Positions 1-9,700 of a stretch of 64,000 nucleotides of DNA are shown here, in pieces. Position 1 is the first letter of the stretch. Each line of letters starts with the position of its first letter. The stretch is from Bryobacterales bacterium KBS 96. GTDB taxonomy: Bacteria; Acidobacteriota; Terriglobia; Bryobacterales; Bryobacteraceae. Below the pieces are notes generated by a model that saw only the letters and a program-made list of their open reading frames with translations, was not told the origin of the DNA and ran no database searches. The stretch spans positions 6,595,672 through 6,659,671 of the forward strand of contig KB906767.1 of assembly GCA_000381625.1 (NCBI GenBank). The letters run 5' to 3'. The position numbers were made by a program, and so were the translations under genes.

Positions 1-1754
1 CGGTCCCATCCGGATTCTGAATGCCCGTGCTGATGCTTGAAAAGATCCCCAGATTATAGAGGCGCTGTTGCGATGAACTGATTTCGACCGGCGAAAGTGG
101 ATCTCCTTCGTGCATCGGAATATCCCGGTCCACCAGGCTGCGGCGCGTGTTCCTCAGACCTGTGACAATCACGTTCCGGACAAACTCCTGCGGCCCCTCC
201 GTGATTTCATAATGCAGCACCACTTGGTGAGGTGGTCCGGCGGGTGTGGCGCTCCATTGGAATGCGGCCTTGGGAAATCCATCCCTGTAATACAACGTCA
301 AAATCGCGTTGCGGTCGGACGCTACATTTAACGTACTGTAAGGCTGCCCGGAACTGGACATCAGCCGCCCGCGCAGCGTATCGCCATTCATCCGGTGGAG
401 CCCTGAAATATCCAGTTTCGACACAATCCATTGGGCGCCTTCGTCGATGTTGAAGGTAGCGGCAAGTTGGTTTTTTTTGCCGTTATAGTTTTTCTCGATT
501 GTCGAGGTCACCTTTACATCGCGAAACCCGTTTGCCAGATAGAGGTCGGTAATCGATTCTTCATCGCGATGCCGGAACGCTTCGCTGTAACGCCCATGCC
601 TGAACTGGAACGAGGCGGGCTGAAGAATCATCCGCTCTCGAAGCGTGCCGGTCTTGAAATAGTTGTTTCCGTGGATCTCAATGTGCTCCAGTTTTTGGCT
701 CTGGCCCCGGCTGATGAAGTATTCGATGGTTTGCTGGTCCTTCTCCGGCGGCAGTTCGCGGAAAGTTACGTCGACATCGGGATAGCCTTTGGATTGGAAG
801 TAATCACGAAGGTTCCGCGCGCCTTCTACCAGGAGATCCTGGTCCACCGAACCCTCCTGATAAATGGGCACGTACTTCTTGAGTTTCCGCTTCGAGACCT
901 TCGTCTCCATCGCCTTCACGGTAATCTTCGGTCCCGCCTCTATGTCTAGCGTCGGCTGCGCGCGCCGGCCCTTCGGGATGTATTTCATGGACTTCAGCGC
1001 GACGGAAGCCTCCAGGCGATCCTGGCTCTGATATTTCTTCTCGATTCCTTGCAGTCCGGAAGTGGTTAAGGACTGCGTGACTTGACGCCACCGCCCAATG
1101 AACCTTATTTTCCAACCGGTCGCATGAACGATAGTTTCATTCGATAGTTTTGTATCGCCCTCAATAACCGGCTCTTGGTACCGAGCCCTCTTGCCGGTGT
1201 CCAAATGAATTGTTACGTTGATCTGCTGAGTGTTCGGATCTTTCGAAGTGGTGAGGCTCACCTGATGTTCGAAAAGGCCGTTTTGGGTGAGAACGGAGGA
1301 AATGTTGTCCCGGGCAGCGTCGAGCGAAGCGGGATCGAAGGGCGCTCCCAGAGTGAACGGAGTTAATCCTAGAATCTGCTGCCTGTTCGGCGGAGAGTGG
1401 ACTTTTCCGGAAAGGCTCACGTGTCCGGTAAACCACGTGAGGGTGGTCAGAAACCGTACGGCAACGCCTCCTTCGGCGGCTTCCGCATCTACCTGAATGT
1501 CCTGGTAGTACCCGGTTGCGAAGAGCTGGTCGATCGTCCGTGCTACGTCGGCCTCATGCAGTGGCGCGCCCTGTTTGACGGCCACGGCGCTTGCAAGGTC
1601 GCGCGGATCTAAAGGCTGCGGGGAAGGGACGTACTCAATCCGAACAATCCGCTTCCCTTCGAACGGATTTCCTTGAGGAAACGCCGGCCGGAGCGCGAAC
1701 GGCAACAGGCTCAAAGCGCACAAGGCGACGCGCACCGGGAAACGGAACGGCATT
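1..1754 (-). CDS. BamA/TamA-like outer-membrane protein with POTRA repeats (3' end outside window)
   Basis: Read on the minus strand from the ATG at 1754, the frame stays open to the window edge (about 584 residues), so the C-terminus is missing. It begins with a signal peptide (MPFRFPVRVALCALSLLPFA) and continues with repeated POTRA-like units, for example KRIVRIEYVP, GHVSLSGKV, LEHIEIHGNNYFKTGTLRER and ISGLHRMNGDTLRGRL. Each is followed by a Y..GF/GY..V segment such as YFQSKGYPDVDV and YRDGFPKAAF. This is the layout of Omp85-family proteins (BamA, TamA), which insert or export outer-membrane proteins; the barrel would lie beyond position 1. The visible part alone has more POTRA-like units than the five of E. 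coli BamA, so this is probably a BamA/TamA paralogue rather than the housekeeping copy. Family assignment is firm, role less so. Confidence 0.85.
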
Positions 1755-2136
1755 GGTTGTTTGCTCTTGAAGAACACAGGCCCAGAGGCGCCGGAGATAC
1801 AGCGGTTCACGCAAGCGGAAAAGCTGAGTGCTTCCTAACTCGAAACGGCGATCACCGGAAAACTGAGGCTGAGTCGATTCGCGAAATTCTCCTCACGGCC
1901 ATTAACGAGCGTCTATGAAGATGATACTTTGTGCGCGTGTTGCTGCCTTTCGCTCCGTCTCCCATCGAACTGTGGACGCTCATTTCCCCGGTCGTGTTAC
2001 CTGGGCAGCTACCGAGTACAGGGAGGCTCGCGAACGAAGCTGATCTTGAGCGCGTTCGCTCATTGGCCAGCACTGACCGCAATGTCCGGGAGCGGCCGTT
2101 TCAACTGGGTGGCCTTCCAATGTCTTCTGCGTTCCA
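1755..2136. other. Intergenic stretch of 382 bp, no gene recognised
   Basis: It lies between the stop of the HNH gene and the start of the BamA-like gene, both on the minus strand. Short open frames occur on both strands, but none shows a ribosome-binding site or a recognisable domain. It presumably holds the promoter of the BamA-like gene; no convincing -35/-10 pair was found. Confidence 0.5.
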
Positions 2137-2625
2137 TTACCCGGCCTGCGGACAATCCCCGGAAGCCTGCTGTCGCAGGCGTCGGCGCAATTCAGCGGTC
2201 TGCTTCCGATGACAAAGCAGGCAAAGGGTCCGTAGATTCGCAAGGTCACACTCGCCGCCTCCCTCGACGACCGGGATGATGTGGTCCGCATCCCAGAGGC
2301 TTTTGCGACTCATCCGCTTCAATCCCCAGCGGGCCAGCAGCTTCTGTCTCTGCCTCGATCGCGAGCGCTTCAGCTCGATAAAAGCTGCGTAGGTATCGAC
2401 GCGGCAAAGGGAGCACACGCCCTTGTCGCGTTGAAACACCTGTTCGCGAAGATAACCGGGGTTCGTTCGGAGGCGCCATTCATGCACGCACCATTCCGAG
2501 CAGAACGTGAATCGGCCGCCCGGAACTTCCAGACTGCACCAGCGGCAAAGTGCACGATCATTTGGTCCTCTTTCGAGGCGATCGCGCTCGGCGGCGCCCC
2601 CGGGCATGGTGCGAGAGGTGCTCAT
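2137..2625 (-). CDS. HNH endonuclease family protein with an extra N-terminal zinc-finger-like segment
   Basis: A 162-residue protein. Near the N-terminus a Cys cluster (CRWC ... CSEWC) is followed by HEWRLRTNPGYLREQVF and a second pair, CSLC. The C-terminal half carries the HNH signature: DADHIIPV, then an Asn in DLANLRTLC, then LCHRKQT. These supply the metal-binding and catalytic His/Asn/His residues and the zinc CxxC pairs. HNH proteins of this size cleave or nick DNA; some are homing or defence enzymes and many have no known role. It stands alone, divergent from the alpha-oxoamine synthase gene, with no methylase or mobile element nearby. A later in-frame ATG at 2607 is possible, but the first one is taken here. 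The family is certain, the biological job unknown. Confidence 0.85.
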   Translation of the reverse strand: MSTSRTMPGGAAERDRLERGPNDRALCRWCSLEVPGGRFTFCSEWCVHEWRLRTNPGYLREQVFQRDKGVCSLCRVDTYAAFIELKRSRSRQRQKLLARWGLKRMSRKSLWDADHIIPVVEGGGECDLANLRTLCLLCHRKQTAELRRRLRQQASGDCPQAG

Positions 2626-2780
2626 TTGGAGAAAACGGTCCTTGGAAACAACCGTTAGGTCATTTGTTTTATACCAGAACCTGGCTTGGTTGCGGCAAAC
2701 TTGCGGAAATCCGCGCGGCGGACGGTTTCGCTCGCGCTAACTTCTATATATTTCTTAACGATCCGGTTTTGTTCACCCAC

Positions 2781-2809
2781 TTCACAATTGTTCAGCCGTG
2801 GCTTATACT
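2781..2809 (+). promoter_or_regulatory. Predicted sigma70-type promoter of the alpha-oxoamine synthase gene
   Basis: TTCACA (2781-2786) and TATACT (2804-2809) are separated by exactly 17 bases. Transcription would start near 2816, leaving a leader of about 26 bases that includes a GAAGGG ribosome-binding site at 2831-2836, five bases before the ATG at 2842. Confidence 0.5.
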
Positions 2810-2841
2810 GTAACGACTTAGCCGTGTATTGAAGGGCTGGA

Positions 2842-4125
2842 ATGATTAGTCAATTTAATGGCGTGAATGGCCGCCAAACCGGTGCACGCCATTCGGACGA
2901 TCCATTTAACGGGTTTTTCTCGCAGGAAAAGATAGCAAGCTTCGGAAAGAACGATCTGCTCGATGCGCGCGCCCGGCGTGTTTTCGACCTGACCGCGCGT
3001 GCCTGCGAAGCCGGCGTTTACCCATACCAGATTCCGCTCGAGGGCCGGTCGGGACCCTGGGTCGTTGCGGATGGCCGCGAGTTGTTGCTGTTATCGTCCT
3101 ACGACTATCTCGGCCTGCTTGGCGATCCGCGTGTCGATGAAGGCGCCATCAACGCGATTAGGAAGTATGGGGCCGGCACCGGCGGCGCCCGCATGTTGAC
3201 AGGAACTACAGATCTGCACCAGGAGCTTGAAGCGGAGATCGCCGCGTTCAAAGGTACGGATACAGCCCTGACGTTCAGTTCCGGATATGCGGCAAACCTG
3301 GCCGCCGTCTCGGCCTTGCTCGCTCCGCAGGATCGGGTGATTCTCGACTCGTTCTCGCACCGCAGTCTTGTCGATGCGTGCCGCCTCGCGGGAGTATCGC
3401 TGCAGCGTTTCCGCCATAACGATATGGAATCTCTGCATCAGGAGCTTCGTTCCGGCGCTCCGGCCAACCGCACGCTCATTGTTGTGGATGGCGTGTATTC
3501 CATGGACGGCGATATTTGCCGTCTGCCGGAAATCATCGAGGTAAAGAAAGAATTCGGCTGCTTCCTGATGGTGGACGACTCGCACGCGCTCGGGGTCATT
3601 GGCGCTACCGGCCGTGGTACGGATGAACATTTCGATCTTCCTCTCGATGACATCGACCTGTGGACCGGTTCCATGGCCAAGGCCATTCCATCGACTGGCG
3701 GATATATAGCGACATCCGAGGAACTCGGCATTTTCCTGCAGCATGCCGCTTCGCCGTACGTCTTTTCCGCCGCGCTCTGCCCGCCTGCCGCCGGAGCCGC
3801 GCTCGCCGGATTGAAAATTCTGCAGGCCCAGCCCGAGCGGCTGGAGTGCCTGAAGCGCAGTGCGGATTTTCTTCGCGACGGCCTTCGCGGCTTGGGCTAC
3901 GATGTCGGATTGTCGGAAACGCCTGTCATTCCAGTAATCCTTGGAGACGACCCAGCGGTGGCGTTTATGGCAAAGCGTCTCCGCGATCTTGGAGTGTTCG
4001 TCTCGCCGGTGCTGTTCCCAGCAGTGCCGCTGGGCTCCGCTCGCCTGCGCCTCTGTGTCACTGCCGCCCATTCGCACGAAACCCTCGAAATCGCCCTTGA
4101 CGCTTTCCGCAAGCTGAAGCAGTAG
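2842..4125 (+). CDS. Alpha-oxoamine synthase (serine palmitoyltransferase / AONS-like, PLP-dependent)
   Basis: A 427-residue fold-type I PLP enzyme. Around residues 244-258 it has VDDSHALG and GATGRG, giving the conserved Asp and His that hold the cofactor. The Schiff-base lysine is K280 in TGSMAKAIPSTGG, where BioF-type enzymes usually have a T-x-S-K-A motif. The core begins near residue 72 (GPWVVADGRELLLLSSYDYLG), so there is a leader of about 70 residues, as in bacterial serine-palmitoyltransferase-like members rather than the shorter BioF or Kbl. The family condenses an amino acid with an acyl-CoA to give a 2-amino ketone. No biotin or threonine-degradation genes are nearby; a sphingolipid or aminoketone-lipid role is the better guess but unproven. 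The ATG has a GAAGGG ribosome-binding site. Confidence 0.85.
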   Translation: MISQFNGVNGRQTGARHSDDPFNGFFSQEKIASFGKNDLLDARARRVFDLTARACEAGVYPYQIPLEGRSGPWVVADGRELLLLSSYDYLGLLGDPRVDEGAINAIRKYGAGTGGARMLTGTTDLHQELEAEIAAFKGTDTALTFSSGYAANLAAVSALLAPQDRVILDSFSHRSLVDACRLAGVSLQRFRHNDMESLHQELRSGAPANRTLIVVDGVYSMDGDICRLPEIIEVKKEFGCFLMVDDSHALGVIGATGRGTDEHFDLPLDDIDLWTGSMAKAIPSTGGYIATSEELGIFLQHAASPYVFSAALCPPAAGAALAGLKILQAQPERLECLKRSADFLRDGLRGLGYDVGLSETPVIPVILGDDPAVAFMAKRLRDLGVFVSPVLFPAVPLGSARLRLCVTAAHSHETLEIALDAFRKLKQ

Positions 4126-4127
4126 CC

Positions 4128-4285
4128 CTCCGAGCCAAGGCAATCTGGAAACGACGCCGCCGCAGTGAGTGCGCGGGTTGTCCGAACCCGCTTGCTTACG
4201 CAAGGCGGCTCCGAGCCAAGGCAACGTGGAAACGGAGCTGCCGCACGCCCGTGCGCGGGTTTTTGCGGCTCTCCGAGCCGGTTTG
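4128..4285 (+). repeat. Two tandem units of dispersed intergenic repeat family 1
   Basis: CTCCGAGCCAAGGCAA starts at 4128 and again at 4209, a period of 81 bases. Both units then share a TGGAAACG segment and GTGCGCGGGTT. The first unit also contains GTCCGAACCCGCTTGCTTAC followed by GCAAGGCGGCTC, which recurs near 18250 and, in inverse orientation, near 26160-26270. The element fills the gap between the alpha-oxoamine synthase stop and otsA. It encodes nothing recognisable and is able to fold. Confidence 0.7.
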
Positions 4286-4347
4286 CAGTAATCCTCCGCC
4301 ATTCCGCGTCTACAGGGCGTATATCATACAGAGATGAAAGGAGCTTA

Positions 4348-5880
4348 ATGCTTAAAGTATGGACGAATGCGGTCCTGCACAAGTTCATACAGTCGCGGCT
4401 TGAGGGCTATCGCCTGATCGTCGTGTCGAACCGGGAACCCTATCACCATCGCTATACGCCCGATGGACGTGTCGAATGCTCACGTCCGGCGGGTGGAATG
4501 GCAAGCGCTCTGGAGCCTGTTATGCGGGCTTGTGGCGGCCTTTGGATCGCACACGGCAGCGCCGATGCGGACAGGGCGGTTGTAGACAGCCACGACCACG
4601 TTGAGATTCCCGAAGGCAACCCGCAATTCACGCTCCGGCGTGTCTGGCTGACAAAGGAGCAGGTCCAGGGCTACTATTTAGGCCTTTCGAATCAAGGACT
4701 GTGGCCTTTATGCCATGTAGCGTTTACGCGCCCTTACTTCGAGCGCCGGGATTGGGACCAGTACCGCGAGGTGAATCAGATATTTGCGAACGCGGTGCTC
4801 GAAGAGGCGGCCGATCAGCCCACGTTCGTCTTTATTCAGGATTATCATTTCGGCCTGCTGCCGAGAATGCTGAGCGAGGCGAACGCGAATCTGATTGTCG
4901 CGCAATTCTGGCATATTCCGTGGCCCAATCGCGAGGTTTTCCGTTCATTCCCCTGGAAGGAGGAGTTGCTCGACGGCTTACTGGGCAACGATCTTTTGGG
5001 CTTCCATCTGCGGCACCACTGCCAGAATTTTCTCGATACCGTTGACCGGGGGATCGAAGCGCTGGTCGATCCTTCGGTTTCTGAAGTGTTCCGTAAGGGG
5101 AAGCGAACCCTCGTGCGCCCGTTTCCCATCAGCATCGACTTTGACGCTTACACCGCGATCAGCCAGTCGGCGGAAGTTGAGAATCACATGAACTGCTGGC
5201 GCCGGCGTATTCCGCTCAACGGAAAACGTTTGGGAATAGGCATCGACCGGCTGGACTACACGAAAGGAATTCCCGATCGGATTCGTGCCCTGGATGTCTT
5301 CTTCGAGGAGTGTCCCGAATATCGCGAGCGCCTGATGTTCGCTCAGATCGGCGTTCCCAGCCGTTCGAGTCTCCCCGCTTACCGCGAAGTCGAGCGCGAG
5401 GTAGATCAGCTTGTCGAATCCGTGAATTGCCGCTGGGGCACTGACCACTGGCGCCCCATTACGCTCTTCAAGCGCCAATTCTCGCGGGCGGAAATGATTG
5501 CTCTTCATCGCCTGGCGGATTTCTGCGTGGTGACGTCCCTGCACGACGGCATGAATCTCGTCGCCAAGGAATTTGTTGCGAGCCGGATCGATGGGGACGG
5601 GGCGCTCGTTCTGAGCCGGTTTACGGGCGCGGCCCGCGAGTTAAGAGACGCCATCCTTATCAACCCGTTCTCCATTGAAGAAACGGCGTCAGCCTATAAG
5701 CAGGCTTTGGAGATGCCCAGCGAGGAACGGATCAGGCGTATGCACCGGCTAAGGGAGGAAGTAGAAACGAATAACATTTACGCTTGGGCCGGAAGATTCC
5801 TGACGGCCTTGACGAGGTTGGAATTCCCCGATCGCATGGAGAACGTGGAGAACCTGGAGAACCTGGAGGCGGAAGAATGA
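4348..5880 (+). CDS. otsA: Alpha,alpha-trehalose-phosphate synthase (GT20)
   Basis: Makes trehalose 6-phosphate from a nucleoside-diphosphate glucose and glucose 6-phosphate in the cytoplasm. GT20 motifs are present in order: LIVVSNREPY near the N-terminus, GGMASALEP, IQDYHFGLLPRML, FWHIPWPNREVF, LLGFHLRHHCQNFL, GIDRLDYTKGIPDRIRA, and LHDGMNLVAKEFVASR in the donor-binding C-terminal half. The start at 4348 gives 510 residues and is preceded by AAAGGAG. The same frame is open further upstream, but that extension runs through the intergenic repeat and is not believed. The gene overlaps otsB by the ATGA at 5877-5880 and heads a three-gene trehalose operon. Confidence 0.95.
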   Translation: MLKVWTNAVLHKFIQSRLEGYRLIVVSNREPYHHRYTPDGRVECSRPAGGMASALEPVMRACGGLWIAHGSADADRAVVDSHDHVEIPEGNPQFTLRRVWLTKEQVQGYYLGLSNQGLWPLCHVAFTRPYFERRDWDQYREVNQIFANAVLEEAADQPTFVFIQDYHFGLLPRMLSEANANLIVAQFWHIPWPNREVFRSFPWKEELLDGLLGNDLLGFHLRHHCQNFLDTVDRGIEALVDPSVSEVFRKGKRTLVRPFPISIDFDAYTAISQSAEVENHMNCWRRRIPLNGKRLGIGIDRLDYTKGIPDRIRALDVFFEECPEYRERLMFAQIGVPSRSSLPAYREVEREVDQLVESVNCRWGTDHWRPITLFKRQFSRAEMIALHRLADFCVVTSLHDGMNLVAKEFVASRIDGDGALVLSRFTGAARELRDAILINPFSIEETASAYKQALEMPSEERIRRMHRLREEVETNNIYAWAGRFLTALTRLEFPDRMENVENLENLEAEE

Positions 5881-6707
5881 CTGGAGCTAAACGGGCGAGG
5901 CGTCCTGAGCCTCTGGATTTAGAATCGGAAGACTGGCAGCAGCGCGTGCGCTCAGCTTCCTCTATCGGCCTGTTTCTGGATTTCGATGGAACCGTGTCGC
6001 CGATTGCCGCGACCCCTCTGCTTGCGGAGATCGATCCGGAAATCCGCGAAACCATTGGCTGGCTCGCCGCTCGCGACGATATACGTGTGGCGATTGTCAG
6101 CGGACGCTCCCTTGAGGACGTACGCGCTCGCGCGGGCATTGAGCACGTAATCTATGCCGGCAACCACGGGCTTGAGATCGAAACCGATACTGTATGCTTC
6201 AGGGAGCCGCGGGCTGAAAGTCTGCGTCTGGAGCTTCGCGCCCTGATTTTGCAACTAGAGCTGGCGCTCAGCGGAACCGATGGAACTCTGATCGAGCAGA
6301 AAGGGCTCAGCGCCAGCGTCCACTACCGGCAGGTCAACGAGGCGTTACGTGACTGGGTGCAGCAAACGGTCCGGCAGACCGTCGAAAGATCCCGGTCGTT
6401 CACGTGCAGCGCCGGCAAAATGGTGGTGGATGTCCGTCCGGCAATCGAATGGCACAAAGGCCACGCCGTGCAATGGATACTCGATCGCGTTCTCCCGCCC
6501 GGCGCTCTTCCGATTTACATCGGGGACGACACAACAGATGAGGACGCGTTTTTCTTATTGTCCAAGGGCATCACCATTCGAGTAGGCGAGGCTGCTGAGT
6601 CGCATGCTGGTTATTCGCTAGCCGATCTCGATGATGTCCGGAACTTTCTGTCGAAACTCGGGGTACTACGATCTAATGCAGAAAAAGGCTCTCAAGAACG
6701 TACTTGA
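5877..6707 (+). CDS. otsB: Trehalose-6-phosphate phosphatase (HAD family)
   Basis: Dephosphorylates trehalose 6-phosphate to trehalose. The HAD nucleophile motif FLDFDGTVSPI is at residues 33-43 (Asp35 nucleophile, Asp37 acid/base). VSGRSLEDV and the metal-binding IYIGDDTTDEDAF follow in the usual order. The start overlaps the otsA stop, and 276 residues is typical for OtsB. A longer upstream frame exists but lies wholly inside otsA. The 3' end overlaps the treS-maltokinase gene by 32 bases, so all three proteins are likely made from one transcript with coupled translation. Confidence 0.95.
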   Translation: MTGAKRARRPEPLDLESEDWQQRVRSASSIGLFLDFDGTVSPIAATPLLAEIDPEIRETIGWLAARDDIRVAIVSGRSLEDVRARAGIEHVIYAGNHGLEIETDTVCFREPRAESLRLELRALILQLELALSGTDGTLIEQKGLSASVHYRQVNEALRDWVQQTVRQTVERSRSFTCSAGKMVVDVRPAIEWHKGHAVQWILDRVLPPGALPIYIGDDTTDEDAFFLLSKGITIRVGEAAESHAGYSLADLDDVRNFLSKLGVLRSNAEKGSQERT

Positions 6708-9700
6708 AGGCGATTCGCTCTGGTACAAGGATGCCATCCTTTATGAACTTCATGTCCGTGCCTTTAGCGACAGTAATGCGGATGGCATGGGCGATTTCCG
6801 GGGGCTCACCGAGAAGCTCGATTATCTGGAAGATTTAGGCGTTACGGCAATTTGGCTGCTGCCGTTTTTCCCGTCGCCCTGGAAGGATGACGGCTACGAC
6901 ATCGCAGATTTCCGCGATGTACATTCGGCGTACGGGAACCTACGTGACTTCCAGGTGTTCCTGAAAGAGGCTCACCGTCGCGGACTTCGTGTCATTACCG
7001 AGCTGGTCATCAACCACACTTCAGACCAGCACACGTGGTTTCAGCGTTCCCGACGCGCCGCCCCCGGGTCGCGCTGGCGCGATTTTTATGTCTGGAGCGA
7101 CACTCCCAACAAATATACCGGCGCCAGGATCATTTTCAAGGACTTCGAAGCTTCCAATTGGACCTGGGACCCGCTGGCGAAGGCCTATTTCTGGCACCGT
7201 TTCTATTCTCATCAGCCGGATCTCAATTTCGATAATCCACTGGTCCGCCGCGCCGTGTTCCGCACCATCGATTACTGGGCTGAAATGGGCGTTGATGGTT
7301 TCCGGCTGGACGCCATCCCCTATCTCTACGAACGCGAAGGCACAAGCTGCGAGAATCTGCCGGAGACCCATCAGTTCCTTAAGGATCTGAGGCGGCATCT
7401 GGATGAGAATCATCCGAATCGCATGCTGCTTGCCGAAGCGAACATGTGGCCGGAGGACGCTGTCGCCTATTTCCAGGACGGCAACGCGTGCCAGATGGCG
7501 TTCCACTTTCCGCTCATGCCTCGCATGTTTATGGCGTTGCGGCTTGAGGACCGTTTTCCGATTGTAGAAATTCTTCGCCGCACTCCCGCCATACCGGAGA
7601 ACTGCCAGTGGGCTTTGTTCCTGCGCAACCACGACGAGCTGACCCTCGAAATGGTTACCGACGAAGAGCGCGATTACATGTACCGCGTGTACGCGAGCGA
7701 TCAGCGCAGCCGCATCAATCTTGGGATCCGGCGGCGTCTTGCTCCACTTCTCGATAACGACCGCCCGCGGATCGAACTGATGAACGGGATGTTGTTTGCG
7801 CTGCCCGGGACGCCCGTCATTTATTACGGCGACGAAATCGGGATGGGCGACAATATCTACCTCGGCGACCGCAATGGCATGCGCACGCCCATGCAGTGGA
7901 GTCCTGACCGCAACGCGGGCTTTTCGTTCGCCAATCCCCAGCAGCTCTATCTGCCCGTCAATATCGACCCTGCTTATCACTACGAAACCATTAATGTCGA
8001 AGCCCAGCGTTCCAATCCGCAGTCGCTGCTAAGTTGGACGAAGCGTCTCATCGCGCTGAGAAAGCAATATAAGGCGTTTGGCCGCGGCACGCTGGAGTTC
8101 GTGCAGCCCTCGAATCATCGCATCATGGCGTTCATCCGGCGATATCAGGACGAAACCATTCTTGTGGTCGCGAACCTGTCGCGCTTTGCGCAGCCGGTTT
8201 CGCTGAATCTCTCCGAGTTCGCCGACTTCACGCCGGTCGAAATGTTCGGACGAACCGAATTCCCCCCCATCACCGAATCGCTGTATACGCTGACCATGGG
8301 CCCGAGTTCGTTTTTCTGGTTTGCCCTTGAGCGCCGCCGCGTTCGCGACGAAATCGTGGTCGCTCCAGGCGAACCGGACGTCGAACGCGAATTGCCGCTT
8401 GTGGTTGTCTCATCGCCGGAAACGCTCTGGCAGAACGAATCGCGTATAGTGCTGGCGCGTGCTCTCGCTGCCTTTGCCGCCCGGCAGCAGTGGTATCTGG
8501 GCGGCTATCGCCAAGTCCGCACTCAATCGTTTTATGGGCTGCTCACCCTTTCGCCGGGCCGCCTTTACATCGTTCTGCTCCAACTGGAGTACACGGAGGG
8601 AGATCCGGAAGTCTACTCCATTCCGATTTCGCTGCAAGCGGAGCCCGCCGGCTGCGCAATCGCCAACGTTCGTATCGGATCGGCCACTTCAATCCTGAGC
8701 GAGGCTTCGGAAGATCCGGAATTCGCCGAAATTCTTTTTGACATCGTCAATAAACGCAAGCGCGTCACTGGGGAGCGCGGCATTCTCACGGGTCAGCACA
8801 ATCGCTGGTTCCGCAAAGCGATGTCGGGACTCTCGCAGCCCCTTGCCGCTCAGCCTTCGCCGTGCGGGTCTCTCAAGACGCGCATTCGCTTTGCCGATCG
8901 CTTCGTTCTGAAGCTTCTCCGCTCGGTGGAGCCGGGCGATCATCCCGGAGTCGTGATGAGCCGCCTGCTCACGGAGACGCATTCCTTCCCGTACGCCGCC
9001 CCGCTCGCCGGAACTCTCGATTACCAGCAGGGAAACCGCGTGACGACTCTCGGAATTCTGCATGGCTTCGTCGAAAATGAAGGCGATGCGTGGACTTTGA
9101 CTCTGAACGAGATCGCCGGATTCTACGATGCCGTCCGCGCGGGCGGACCGAAGTTGCTTTCCGTGGTGGAAGCGGCGCGTCCGCAGGTTTTCTTCACGCT
9201 CGACACGATTCTCCCGGAGCATCCGAGCGAACTGAGCGAGATTCTCGGCGATTCCTTGAAAAATGCCGAGCGCATCGGCGCGGAGCTTGCCGAAATGCAC
9301 GGTGTGCTTGCGCGCGACAATCCCGATCCCGCGCTGGCGCCCGAGCGCTACAACGATTTCTACCGGCAAAGTCTCTACCACAGCATGCTGAGACTCCTTT
9401 CGCGCCGGTTCGAGTTTCTGCGGCAGCACTACTCGGAGCTGCCCGAGAGCGTTCGCGAAACTGCCGTCCAGGTGCTCGATAGAGAGGATCAGATCAACGC
9501 GCGGTTCCGGCTCATCTATGAACTCCGCATTCAGGCTGTGCGGACGCGCTATCACGGCCTTATGGGGCTGGAACATATCCTTTGCTCTAACGGTAGTTTT
9601 ACCTTCATCGACTTTGAAGGCGATCCGGCTCGTCACCTTAGCGAGCGATCCATCAAGCGCACTCCCCTTCGGGATGTCGCCAGCCTCCTCCATTCGTTCG

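Noticed and set aside
2137..2625. HNH gene as part of a restriction or defence island
   Set aside because: No methyltransferase, helicase or other defence gene is next to it; a solitary HNH protein does not support the idea.
3091..4302. 403-codon open frame on the minus strand
   Set aside because: It lies antisense to the well-supported alpha-oxoamine synthase gene, has no domain and only reflects GC-rich codon structure.
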